From: Streptomyces sp. HmicA12
GTDB taxonomy: Bacteria; Actinomycetota; Actinomycetes; Streptomycetales; Streptomycetaceae
Reading direction: 5' to 3'
Assembly: GCF_000373565.1 (NCBI RefSeq)
Contig: NZ_KB891831.1
Coordinates: forward strand, 373,330-437,329
Length of the DNA stretch: 64,000 nt
Below, in pieces: positions 50,035 through 57,603 of this stretch (position 1 is the first letter of the stretch; each line of letters opens with the position of its first letter). A program made the position numbers and the translations under genes. The notes beneath the pieces were generated by a model. That model worked only from the letters and a program-made list of their open reading frames with translations, was not told where the DNA came from and searched no databases.

Positions 50035-51381
50035 ATGGCTGTGGACACACGCGTGCCCGAGCAGGGCGCGCACTCCGAACCCGACCCCGTCGACGTGCGG
50101 CCGCCGTGGCGCCGGCTCGTACCGCTGAGCCTGCAGCATCTGCTCGTCGCGTACGCGGGCATGGCCACGATGCCGCTGCTCGTGGGCACCGCGCTGCACC
50201 TGCCGGAGGACCGGATCCGGATCCTCATCAGCGCCAATCTGCTGGTCAGCGGGCTCGCCACGCTGCTTCAGTCGCTGGGGTTCAAGAAGCTCGTCGGGGC
50301 GCGGCTCCCCCTCGTCATGGGCTCGACGTTCACCGCCATCACCCCGGCGATCCTCATCGGGCAGGACCACGGACTCGCCGCGGTGTTCGGGGCGACGATC
50401 GTGTCGGGTCTGGTGACGCTGGCCGTCGCGCCGTGGTTCGGGCGGTGTCTGCATCTGTTCCCGCCACTGGTGACGGGGACCGTGATCGCCGTCATCGGGT
50501 TCTCGCTGGTGCCGTCCGCGGCCGGGCTCGTGAGCGGCGGGAAGGGGGGCGGCAAGGGGCTCGCCCTCGCCGCCGTGACCGTCGTCCTGGTGATTCTCGT
50601 CGAGCGGCTCGCGCCGCCCGCCCTCGCCCGGTTCTCGGTGCTCGTGGCGATGGCCGTGGGGACCGTGCTCGCCGTGCCGATGGGCCTGTTCGACGGGTCG
50701 GGGGTGACGGACGCCGCTGCCGTCACCGTGCCCGAGCCGACGGCGTTCGGGGCGCCCACGTTCGTCGTGCCGGCGATCGCCGCGATGCTCGTGGTCCAGC
50801 TCGTGAACATGGTCGAGTCCGTCGGCGACACCCTGGCCGTGGGGCAGATCGTGGGGCGCGGGGACGACGCGCCGACCGTCGTACGGGCGCTGCGCGCGGA
50901 CGGCGCGGCCACCGTGGTCTCGGGCGCTCTCGCCTCCTTCCCCATCGTGACGTTCGGGCAGTCGGTGGGGCTGGTGAGCGTGACGCGGGTGAAGAGCCGT
51001 CATGTCGTGGCACTGTCCGGCGCGTTGATGGTCGTACTCGCCTTCGTGCCGGTGCTCGGGGCGGCCGTCGCCGCCGTGCCGGGGCCCGTGCTCGGCGGGG
51101 TGTCGCTCGTCATGTTCGGCACGGTCGGCGCGGTCGGCCTCCGCATCCTCGCGCGGGCCGATCTCACGGACTCCCGCAATCTGCTGACCGTGGCGCTGGC
51201 CTTCGGGCTCGGCATGATCCCGGTCGGCGCCCCGGACTTCTACGCGCCGCTCCCCTCGTTCGCGCGCACCGTCCTGGACAGCGGCATCGCCGTCACCGGC
51301 ATCGTCGCCTTCCTCCTGAACCTGCTGTTCCACCACACGCCCGAACTCCCCTTCCGTCTCCGTAAGGAAGCCGCACGATGA
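50035..51381 (+). CDS. NCS2 (uracil/xanthine) family permease 1
   Basis: A 448-residue polytopic protein with about 14 hydrophobic segments. The N-terminus LVPLSLQHLLVAYAGMATMPLLVGTAL carries the QH motif region of nucleobase-ascorbate transporters (seen as SLQHLLVAYAGMATMPLLVG), and VNMVESVGDTLAVGQ contains the acidic substrate residue region. ATG at 50035 follows GGGAGG. The stop overlaps the deaminase start (ATGA), so uptake and deamination of a purine or pyrimidine base are linked. Confidence 0.9.
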   Translation: MAVDTRVPEQGAHSEPDPVDVRPPWRRLVPLSLQHLLVAYAGMATMPLLVGTALHLPEDRIRILISANLLVSGLATLLQSLGFKKLVGARLPLVMGSTFTAITPAILIGQDHGLAAVFGATIVSGLVTLAVAPWFGRCLHLFPPLVTGTVIAVIGFSLVPSAAGLVSGGKGGGKGLALAAVTVVLVILVERLAPPALARFSVLVAMAVGTVLAVPMGLFDGSGVTDAAAVTVPEPTAFGAPTFVVPAIAAMLVVQLVNMVESVGDTLAVGQIVGRGDDAPTVVRALRADGAATVVSGALASFPIVTFGQSVGLVSVTRVKSRHVVALSGALMVVLAFVPVLGAAVAAVPGPVLGGVSLVMFGTVGAVGLRILARADLTDSRNLLTVALAFGLGMIPVGAPDFYAPLPSFARTVLDSGIAVTGIVAFLLNLLFHHTPELPFRLRKEAAR

Positions 51382-52694
51382 GCATCGACACGATCACCGA
51401 CGTCACGGTCTACAGCGGCGGCGAGTGGCGTGCCGGTACGGACGTCCACCTCGTCGACGGCCGCGTCCACGCCCTCGTACCGAAAGGTGAACTGCCGCAC
51501 GGAGAGACGGTGTTGGATGGATCCGGGGCCCATCTCACGCCCGGCCTCGTGAACACGCACACCCACCTCTTCCAGGCCGGGCTGCGCGGCATCGGCGAAG
51601 GACTGCCGCTCCTGTCGTGGCTGAGCGCCGTCGGCGAGGAGGCGGTGGCGCTCACCCCCGAGCGGGCCTACTGGACCGCTGCCGCCGCCGCGGCCGAGGC
51701 CCTGCGCAGCGGCACGACGACCCTCGTCGAGCACATGTGGCCGCATCCCTCGACCGAGGTGCACGACGCCGTGCTGCGGGCGCTGCGCGACAGCGGGGTG
51801 CGGGCCGTGCTGGGCCGCGGGGTCGCCGACCGGGCCGACGGCAGCCGCAAGTGGGGGTTCGACCCGCGCCTGATGCAGCCGCTCAAGGAGTCCCTCGCCC
51901 ACACGGACGAGCTGATCGGCGCCGCGCGCGGGAGCCGGGTCGAGGTGGGGGTCGCCGTGCCCAATCCGCGGTGCCTGACGCCGGAGGGCATGGCGGCGGT
52001 GCGCGCGTTCGCCGACGAACGCGAACTACCGGTCTCCCTGCACCTGTTGGAGACGACCACCGACGACGTGATGTGCCGGGAGCACGCGGGGGTCGGCGCC
52101 GTCGAGTATCTGGAGCGGGCCGGCTTCCTGTGGGACCGGCTGCTGGCCGTGCACTGTGTGGAGCTGGATGCGGCGGGGCGCGCGACGCTGGCCCGGCACG
52201 GTGTCGGCGTCTCGTACAACCCGCTCAGCAACATGCGGCTCGGCAGCGGCATCGCCCCCGTGCCGGACATGCTGGAGGCCGGCCTGCGGGTCGGGCTCGG
52301 GGTGGACGGGGCAGCCAGCAACGACACCCAGGACATGCTGGAGGCGCTGCGCATCGGCGCGTATCTGCAGCGGGCGGCGCACCGCACGTCCGACCTGCTC
52401 GGCTTCCCGGAGATGTTCGCGCTGGCCGCGAACGGCGCCAACCGCGTCCTCGGCCTGGAGGAACGCCCCGAAGGCGTGCGGGCGGGTATGCAGGCGGACC
52501 TGGTGCTGCACCGCTTCGACCGCGACTACGCCTGCCTTCCCGTACGCGATCCAGGGGCCACCCTGCTGACGTGCGCGGGCACGAGGACGGTGGCGTCCGT
52601 GCTGGTCGGCGGCGAGGTGCTGGTCCAGGACGGGGAGCATGTACGGCTGCCCGGAAGCGAGTTGGCGGCCGGCCTCACCTTTACGGCCGCGTAA
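51378..52694 (+). CDS. Amidohydrolase-family nucleobase deaminase (8-oxoguanine/guanine deaminase-like)
   Basis: A 438-residue metal-dependent hydrolase. The first metal motif is GLVNTHTHLFQAGLRGIGEG (His61 and His63), followed by SLHLLETTTDD, LLAVHCVELDAAG and LGVDGAASNDTQDMLEALRIG, whose Asp is the last ligand. The GVDG-SND pattern is shared with 8-oxoguanine and guanine deaminases and atrazine-type hydrolases. It is translationally coupled to the NCS2 permease, so the imported base is probably deaminated directly. The exact base cannot be named. Confidence 0.88.
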   Translation: MSIDTITDVTVYSGGEWRAGTDVHLVDGRVHALVPKGELPHGETVLDGSGAHLTPGLVNTHTHLFQAGLRGIGEGLPLLSWLSAVGEEAVALTPERAYWTAAAAAAEALRSGTTTLVEHMWPHPSTEVHDAVLRALRDSGVRAVLGRGVADRADGSRKWGFDPRLMQPLKESLAHTDELIGAARGSRVEVGVAVPNPRCLTPEGMAAVRAFADERELPVSLHLLETTTDDVMCREHAGVGAVEYLERAGFLWDRLLAVHCVELDAAGRATLARHGVGVSYNPLSNMRLGSGIAPVPDMLEAGLRVGLGVDGAASNDTQDMLEALRIGAYLQRAAHRTSDLLGFPEMFALAANGANRVLGLEERPEGVRAGMQADLVLHRFDRDYACLPVRDPGATLLTCAGTRTVASVLVGGEVLVQDGEHVRLPGSELAAGLTFTAA

Positions 52695-52704
52695 CACCAT
52701 GATC

Positions 52705-52732
52705 CGCGGACGAAACACGCGCCGGGCAGGGT
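52705..52732 (+). promoter_or_regulatory. Shared promoter element, copy 2 (before the 2OG oxygenase)
   Basis: CGCGGACGAAACACG at 52705-52719 is identical to copy 1, with CAGGGT at the same distance (52727-52732). The 5' leader to the oxygenase start would be about 165 bases and contains two hairpins. Confidence 0.5.
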
Positions 52733-52742
52733 GAGGTCATCG

Positions 52743-52769
52743 CGCACGGCCCCGGGAGACCGGGGCCCG
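52743..52769 (+). terminator. Hairpin after the deaminase gene or in the oxygenase leader
   Basis: CACGG-CCCCGG (52743-52753) pairs with CCGGGGCCCGTG (52758-52769) with one bulged base and a GAGA loop. If the shared promoter upstream is real, the hairpin lies in the oxygenase leader; otherwise it terminates the deaminase transcript. Confidence 0.45.
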
Positions 52770-52816
52770 TGCCAGCACACGGCGCCGGACCCGGACGGGG
52801 TACGCCGCGACCGTGC

Positions 52817-52840
52817 CCGCGGACCTCTGAGTGTCCGCGG
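52817..52840. promoter_or_regulatory. Inverted repeat upstream of the oxygenase
   Basis: CCGCGGAC and GTCCGCGG form a perfect 8-bp inverted repeat with an 8-base centre (CTCTGAGT), 64 bases before the oxygenase start. It may be an operator or an mRNA hairpin. Confidence 0.4.
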
Positions 52841-52904
52841 TGGGGATGCGCAGGGGCGGTGACTGCATCCCGTAGGACCTCACTCCTCAGGAGCGAAAGC
52901 CGCG

Positions 52905-53891
52905 ATGACCGACACCACGTACCAGCTTGCCGAGTTGGCCAAGGAAACCCGCATGGGCGGGGCCGGGACGGAGACCTCCGCCCGGGAGATCCGCCGGATC
53001 GACCTCACCGACTTCGACGCCCGAAGGGCCGAGATCACCGAGGAGCTGTGGGCGGCCGCCACCGACATCGGCTTCTTCCAGCTCGTCAACCACGGCATCG
53101 AACAGCCCGTCGTGGACAGGGCGTTCGCCGACGCCTCCCGCTTCTTCGCCCTGCCCAAGGAGACGAAGGCGCGGCACGGCCTCAAGAAGGGCCTCAACTC
53201 CGGCTGGGAGTCCATGACCCAGGTCAGGCCGTCGGTCGGGACGCCGGACCAGAAGGAGTCGTACCAGCTGACGCGGCCGCACATGGACGGCCTGTGGCCC
53301 GACGACGTACTGCCGGACTTCCGCGAGCGGACCCTCGCCTTCGAGGCGCGGTGCCGGGAGCTCGCGATGCGCGTACTGGGCTGCTTCGCCGACAAGTTGG
53401 GGCTTCCTGAAGGGTTCTTCGCGCGGGCCCACGACCCGGAGAGCGCGCAGTACCAGTCGACGCTGCGGATGCTGCACTACTTCGCGGTGCCCGAGGACGC
53501 CGAGATCCCGGCGGACGTGTGGCGGGCGGGCGCGCACACCGACTTCGACTGCCTCACCCTGCTGTTCCAGCGGGACGGACAGGGCGGGCTCCAGGTCTGC
53601 CCCGGCAAGGAGGCCGAGGCGCAGGAGTGGACGCCGGTCGAGCCGGCCGACGACGCCATCACCTGCAACATCGGCGACATGCTGATGCGGTGGAGCGACG
53701 ACAAGCTGCCGTCGAACTTCCACCGGGTGAAGTCGCCGGGCCCGCACGACGACCGGTCGGCGCGCTACAGCATCGCGTTCTTCGCGCAGGCCGACCGTGA
53801 CGTGGTGATCGAGGGGCCCGAGCGGCGCTACCCGGCGATCACCGCCGCCGACTACATCCAGCAGCGCATCGCTGCCAACTTCGCCCGCTAG
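52905..53891 (+). CDS. 2-oxoglutarate/Fe(II) oxygenase, isopenicillin N synthase-like
   Basis: A 328-residue soluble enzyme with the DIOX_N segment (WAAATDIGFFQLVNHGI) and the jelly-roll core. Iron ligands are His211 and Asp213 (AGAHTDFDCLTLL) and His273 (SNFHRVKSP); the 2-oxoglutarate-binding Arg-x-Ser is Arg287-Tyr-Ser289 (SARYSIAFF). The set is complete, so it should be active. It sits between a nucleobase permease/deaminase pair and a second NCS2 permease, 13 bases before the latter's GTG. A base-hydroxylating role, as in the fungal thymine 7-hydroxylase of the same family, is a reasonable but unproven idea; flavone- or antibiotic-type substrates are alternatives. Confidence 0.9.
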   Translation: MTDTTYQLAELAKETRMGGAGTETSAREIRRIDLTDFDARRAEITEELWAAATDIGFFQLVNHGIEQPVVDRAFADASRFFALPKETKARHGLKKGLNSGWESMTQVRPSVGTPDQKESYQLTRPHMDGLWPDDVLPDFRERTLAFEARCRELAMRVLGCFADKLGLPEGFFARAHDPESAQYQSTLRMLHYFAVPEDAEIPADVWRAGAHTDFDCLTLLFQRDGQGGLQVCPGKEAEAQEWTPVEPADDAITCNIGDMLMRWSDDKLPSNFHRVKSPGPHDDRSARYSIAFFAQADRDVVIEGPERRYPAITAADYIQQRIAANFAR

Positions 53892-53904
53892 GAGGATGGT
53901 TGAC

Positions 53905-55257
53905 GTGACGACGCCTGCGACGAAGGTGAAGGCGGGGTTCGGGCGGCTGGCCGTGCTCGGTCTGCAGCACGTGCTCGTGATGTACACGGGGTGTGTGACC
54001 GTGCCGCTGGTGTTCGGCGCGGCCGCCGGGCTCGACGCCGCGACGATCGGTCTGCTGATCAACGCCGATCTGCTCGTCGCGGGCGTCGTCACGATGATCC
54101 AGGGCGCCGGGGTGGGCCGGATCCTCGGCGTGCGGATGCCGGTGATGGCGGGGGCGGCGTTCACCACGGTGACGCCGATGATCCTGATCGCCGGCGAGTA
54201 CGGCATCCAGGCCGTGTACGGCTCGATGCTGGCGGCCGGGGTCTTCGGACTCCTCATCGCCTACCCGTTCGCCAAGGCGGTGCGCTTCTTCCCGCCGCTG
54301 GTGAGCGGGGTCGTCATCACGGTGGTGGGACTCGCGCTGATCGGGGTGGGGGTCAACCTGGTCGTCGGCAACGATCCGAAGGCCGCCGATCACGCCGCTC
54401 CGTCCCGGCTCGCGCTCGCCGCGTTCGTGGTGATCGTGATCCTGCTGGTGGCCCGGTTCGGCCGTGGCTTCCTCGCGCAGACCGGCGTGCTGCTGGGCCT
54501 GTTGGCGGGGACGGCGGTGGCGGTGCCGTTCGGCCTCGTCGACTTCTCCGCCGTACGGACGGCGGACTGGGTCGGGGTCAGCGCGCCGTTCCACTTCGGG
54601 GCGCCGCAGTTCCCGGCGGTCGCCGTCCTGTCGATGTGCGTGGTGATGCTGGTCCTGTTCGCCGAGTCGACGGCGGACCTGATCGCGGTCGCCGAGCTGA
54701 CCGGGAAGAAGCTGACGCCCGCCGACATGGCGCGCGGCCTCGCGGCGGACGGCCTGTCCGGGGTGCTCGGCGGCGTCATGAACGCTTTCCTGGACACGGT
54801 GTTCGCGCAGAACGTGGGCCTCGTGACGATGACGAAGGTGCGCAGCCGGCACGTCGCGACGGTCGCCGGCGGCATGCTCGTCGTCCTCGGTCTCATCCCC
54901 AAACTGGGCGCCCTGGTGGCCGGGCTGCCCCAGCCGGTGGTCGGCGCGGCGGGGCTCGTGATGTTCGCGACCGTCGCCACGGTCGGCATCAACACGCTGC
55001 GCAAGGTCGACTTCGACGGCACGCACAATCTGCTGATCGTCGCGGTCTCGATCGGGGTCGGGATGGCCCCGGAGGTGGCGCCCGACCTGTACTCGCGGTT
55101 CCCGGAAGGCGTCGGGATCGTGCTCGGGTCGCCGGTGACCAGCGCGACGCTGCTGGCGTTCGGACTGAACCTGGCGTTCAACGGGGGTCGTACGGCGCGG
55201 GCCGGGGTGCCGTCGCCCGAGGGCACGGGAACGGAGCGCGTCGAGGCCGCGGCCTAG
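53905..55257 (+). CDS. NCS2 (uracil/xanthine) family permease 2
   Basis: A polytopic transporter of about 450 residues, related to but clearly different from the one at 50 kb. Signatures: VLGLQHVLVMYTGCVTVPLVFG in the first segment (quoted as GLQHVLVMYTGCVTVP), FAESTADLIAVAELTGKKL, and NVGLVTMTKVRSRHVATVAGG. GTG at 53905 is the likely start because GGAGG (53891-53895) abuts an ATG at 53896 but is nine bases from the GTG. It is cotranscribed with the 2-oxoglutarate oxygenase, so it probably imports or exchanges that enzyme's substrate. Confidence 0.9.
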   Translation: MTTPATKVKAGFGRLAVLGLQHVLVMYTGCVTVPLVFGAAAGLDAATIGLLINADLLVAGVVTMIQGAGVGRILGVRMPVMAGAAFTTVTPMILIAGEYGIQAVYGSMLAAGVFGLLIAYPFAKAVRFFPPLVSGVVITVVGLALIGVGVNLVVGNDPKAADHAAPSRLALAAFVVIVILLVARFGRGFLAQTGVLLGLLAGTAVAVPFGLVDFSAVRTADWVGVSAPFHFGAPQFPAVAVLSMCVVMLVLFAESTADLIAVAELTGKKLTPADMARGLAADGLSGVLGGVMNAFLDTVFAQNVGLVTMTKVRSRHVATVAGGMLVVLGLIPKLGALVAGLPQPVVGAAGLVMFATVATVGINTLRKVDFDGTHNLLIVAVSIGVGMAPEVAPDLYSRFPEGVGIVLGSPVTSATLLAFGLNLAFNGGRTARAGVPSPEGTGTERVEAAA

Positions 55258-55387
55258 GTTCCGGGGGCCGGGAAATCGCTTCCGCCAAGATCACGGCAGC
55301 GGGTACGGTCGCCGGATGCTCGCGCCGCGGCCGCCCGTCGTGCCGTGCGAGAGCCCCGACACCTCCCGCCGGAAGAAGGTCACGTCC

Positions 55388-55807
55388 ATGGCATGCCGCA
55401 TCAGCGAACTCGTTCTGCAGTGCCGTGACCCGGACGCCATGGCCGAGTTCTGGTGCGCGGTCCTGGACTTCGTCGTCCTCAGCCGCGAGGGCGAGGTCGA
55501 CGGCGAAGAGTACGGCGTCGAGATCGGACCGCGTGAGGGATACGGCGGCGCGCAGCCGGTGCTCTTCCTGCTGCGCCACGAGGCACCGGACAACTCCGCG
55601 CACCCGCTGCACATCGACGTCAGCGCCACCGACCGCGACCAGGACGCCGAGCTGGAGCGGCTGCTGTCCCTCGGGGCCGGGCCGGCCGACATCGACCAGG
55701 GCGCGGACGTTCCCTGGAAGGTGCTCGCCGACCCCGAGGGCAATGTGTTCTGCCTGCTCAAGGGCCGCGTCAAACCGCTCGAAGGATCTGCCACCAGTGA
55801 CCACTGA
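55388..55807 (+). CDS. VOC (glyoxalase-like) family protein
   Basis: A 139-residue protein of the vicinal-oxygen-chelate fold: ISELVLQCRDPDAMAEFWCAVL at the start (quoted as VLQCRDPDAMAEFWCAVL), HPLHIDVSATDRDQDAE in the middle and VLADPEGNVFCLL at the end, the usual paired beta-alpha-beta units. ATG at 55388 matches where homology would begin; an upstream ATG at 55316 is in frame but unlikely. It overlaps the DinB-like gene by 11 bases, so the two form a pair. The substrate is unknown; antibiotic-resistance or dioxygenase roles are possible for this fold. Confidence 0.85.
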   Translation: MACRISELVLQCRDPDAMAEFWCAVLDFVVLSREGEVDGEEYGVEIGPREGYGGAQPVLFLLRHEAPDNSAHPLHIDVSATDRDQDAELERLLSLGAGPADIDQGADVPWKVLADPEGNVFCLLKGRVKPLEGSATSDH

Positions 55808-56306
55808 CACCCGTGTGGGCCCCCCGCACTTCGGCTCGGAACGCGACACGCTGCGGGCCTTCCTCGACTACCAGCGCGCGACCCTCGCCATGAAGTGCGA
55901 GGGCCTCACCGACGAGGAACTGCGGCAGCGGTCGATGCCACCGTCGACGCTGTCGCTGCTCGGCCTGGTCCGGCACATGGCCGAGGTCGAACGCACCTGG
56001 TTCCGCCGGTGCTTCGAGGACAACGACGCGCCCATGGTCTGGTCCGACAAGATCGACTTCCAGGCCGCGTACGACGCGAGTGCCTCGACCCGGGCCGAGG
56101 CGTTCGGGGCGTGGGAGACCGAGGTGGAGAACTCCCGTCGGATCGAGCGGGAGGCCGCGTCGCTGGACGTCGCCGGGCATCAGCCGCGGTGGGGCGAGGA
56201 CGTGTCGCTGCGCATGGTGATGGTGCACGTGCTCCTGGAGTACGGCCGGCACAACGGGCACGCGGACTTTTTGCGCGAGGGGGTCGATGGCACCGTCGGG
56301 GCGTAG
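55797..56306 (+). CDS. DUF664/DinB family protein
   Basis: A 169-residue four-helix-bundle protein: SERDTLRAFLDYQRATLAMKC, SLLGLVRHMAEVERTWFRR and MVMVHVLLEYGRHNGHADFLR. The conserved His residues in LVRHMAEVE and EYGRHNGHAD are the usual metal ligands of DinB/mycothiol-linked proteins. GTG at 55797 overlaps the VOC stop. Such pairs are common in Streptomyces and may act in thiol-dependent detoxification, but no specific reaction is established. Confidence 0.85.
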   Translation: MTTDTRVGPPHFGSERDTLRAFLDYQRATLAMKCEGLTDEELRQRSMPPSTLSLLGLVRHMAEVERTWFRRCFEDNDAPMVWSDKIDFQAAYDASASTRAEAFGAWETEVENSRRIEREAASLDVAGHQPRWGEDVSLRMVMVHVLLEYGRHNGHADFLREGVDGTVGA

Positions 56307-56355
56307 TCGTTGCTGGTCGTGATTCGGCTGCGGGCCGGTGGGGGCTGGTCGCGCA

Positions 56356-56490
56356 GTTCCCCGTGCCCCTGAGAGATCCGCGTCTGCCCCACGGGGGTCT
56401 CGTCGCGACCTGACGGCCGGTGGTCCTGCTGCGCGCAGTTCCCCGCGCCCCGCCGGGGGCGGGGGGCTACGCGACCGGTCCCCACCGGCC
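56356..56490. repeat. Dispersed palindromic repeat, copy 2
   Basis: This 200-base gap between convergent genes contains the repeat core twice in direct order: GCGCAGTTCCCCGTGCCCC (near 56351) and GCGCAGTTCCCCGCGCCCC (near 56433), with GATCCGCGTCTGCC and GACGGCCGGTGGTCCTGCT between them, as in copy 1. CCCCGCCGGGGGCGGGG-type sequence can form short hairpins. Confidence 0.7.
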
Positions 56491-56508
56491 GTCAGCCGAC
56501 GAACAGGC

Positions 56509-57603
56509 TCACCCCGCGTGGACAGGACCGCCCCGGCCGACCAGCGGCACCCCGCTCCCGCCCCGCCGTACCGCCACGATCTCCGCGCCGATCGACACGG
56601 CCGTCTCCTCCGGGGTGCGGCCGCCGAGGTCGAGGCCGATGGGCGAGCGCAGCCGGGCGAGTTCGCGGTCGCCGAGGCCCGCATCGCGCAGCCGCCGCAG
56701 ACGGTCGTCGTGGGTGCGCCGCGACCCCATCGCGCCGACGTACGCGACGGGCAGCCGCAGCGCGACCTCAAGGAGCGGGATGTCGAACTTGGCATCGTGC
56801 GTGAGCACGCACAGCACCGTGCGCGCGTCCGTCTCCGTGCCCCGCAGATAGCGGTCGGGCCACTCGACGACGACCTCGTCGGCCTCCGGGAAACGGGCCG
56901 GCGTCGCGAACACCCCGCGCGCGTCGCACAGCGTCACGTGGAACCCGAGCAGCTTGCCGACGCGGACGAGCGCCCCGGCGAAGTCGACCGCGCCGAACAC
57001 GATCATCCGCGCGGGCGGCACGCTCGACTCGACGAAGAGCGTGACGTCGCTGTCGCAGCCCGTCTCGCTCTGCGGCACCACGCACGTCCCGGTGTGCCCG
57101 AGGTCGAGCTGGGCGCGGGCCTGCGCGGCGAGCCCCGCGTCGTCGGCCGTGCCGAGCGCGCCCTCGTACGTGCCGTCGGGGCGGACAAGCACCAGGCCCG
57201 CGCCGCCGTCGAGGAGCCGGGCCAGGGCCACCGCCTCCCCGCGCGCCGCGAGCGCGAGGGCCGTGCGAACCGTCGTACGGGACGAGGAGTCGGCCCGGAC
57301 GGGGACGACGTGGACCTCCACGACCCCGCCACAGGACAGGCCGACCGCGAACGCGTCGTCGTCGCTGTAGCCGAAGCTCTCCCTGATCGGCGTCCCGTCC
57401 GCGAGGGCCCGCTCGCACAGTTCGTAGACCGCGCCCTCGACGCAGCCCCCGGAGACCGAGCCGATGACCTCGCCCGCGCTGTCGACGGCCAGGGCCGCGC
57501 CGGGCGGCCGGGGCGCGCTGCCGCTCACCGAGACGACGGTGGCGACAGCGAACTCCCGGCCCTGGTCGGCCCACCCGGCCAGTTCGGCGGCGAGGTCAAG
57601 CAT
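56509..57603 (-). CDS. XdhC/PaoD-like molybdenum cofactor chaperone
   Basis: A 364-residue protein. The XdhC N-terminal domain is seen in GREFAVATVVSVSGSAPRPPGAALAV (quoted as VSVSGSAPRPPGAALAV) and GSVSGGCVEGAVYELC; the C-terminal Rossmann-like domain in PPARMIVFGAVDFAGALVRV, VLTHDAKFDIPLLEVALR and VGAMGSRRTHDDRL. Such proteins bind and sulfurate the molybdenum cofactor and insert it in hydroxylases. It is the last gene of the four-gene operon, overlapping the Moco subunit by eight bases. The order matches paoABCD of E. coli, where paoD is the chaperone. Confidence 0.9.
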   Translation of the reverse strand: MLDLAAELAGWADQGREFAVATVVSVSGSAPRPPGAALAVDSAGEVIGSVSGGCVEGAVYELCERALADGTPIRESFGYSDDDAFAVGLSCGGVVEVHVVPVRADSSSRTTVRTALALAARGEAVALARLLDGGAGLVLVRPDGTYEGALGTADDAGLAAQARAQLDLGHTGTCVVPQSETGCDSDVTLFVESSVPPARMIVFGAVDFAGALVRVGKLLGFHVTLCDARGVFATPARFPEADEVVVEWPDRYLRGTETDARTVLCVLTHDAKFDIPLLEVALRLPVAYVGAMGSRRTHDDRLRRLRDAGLGDRELARLRSPIGLDLGGRTPEETAVSIGAEIVAVRRGGSGVPLVGRGGPVHAG

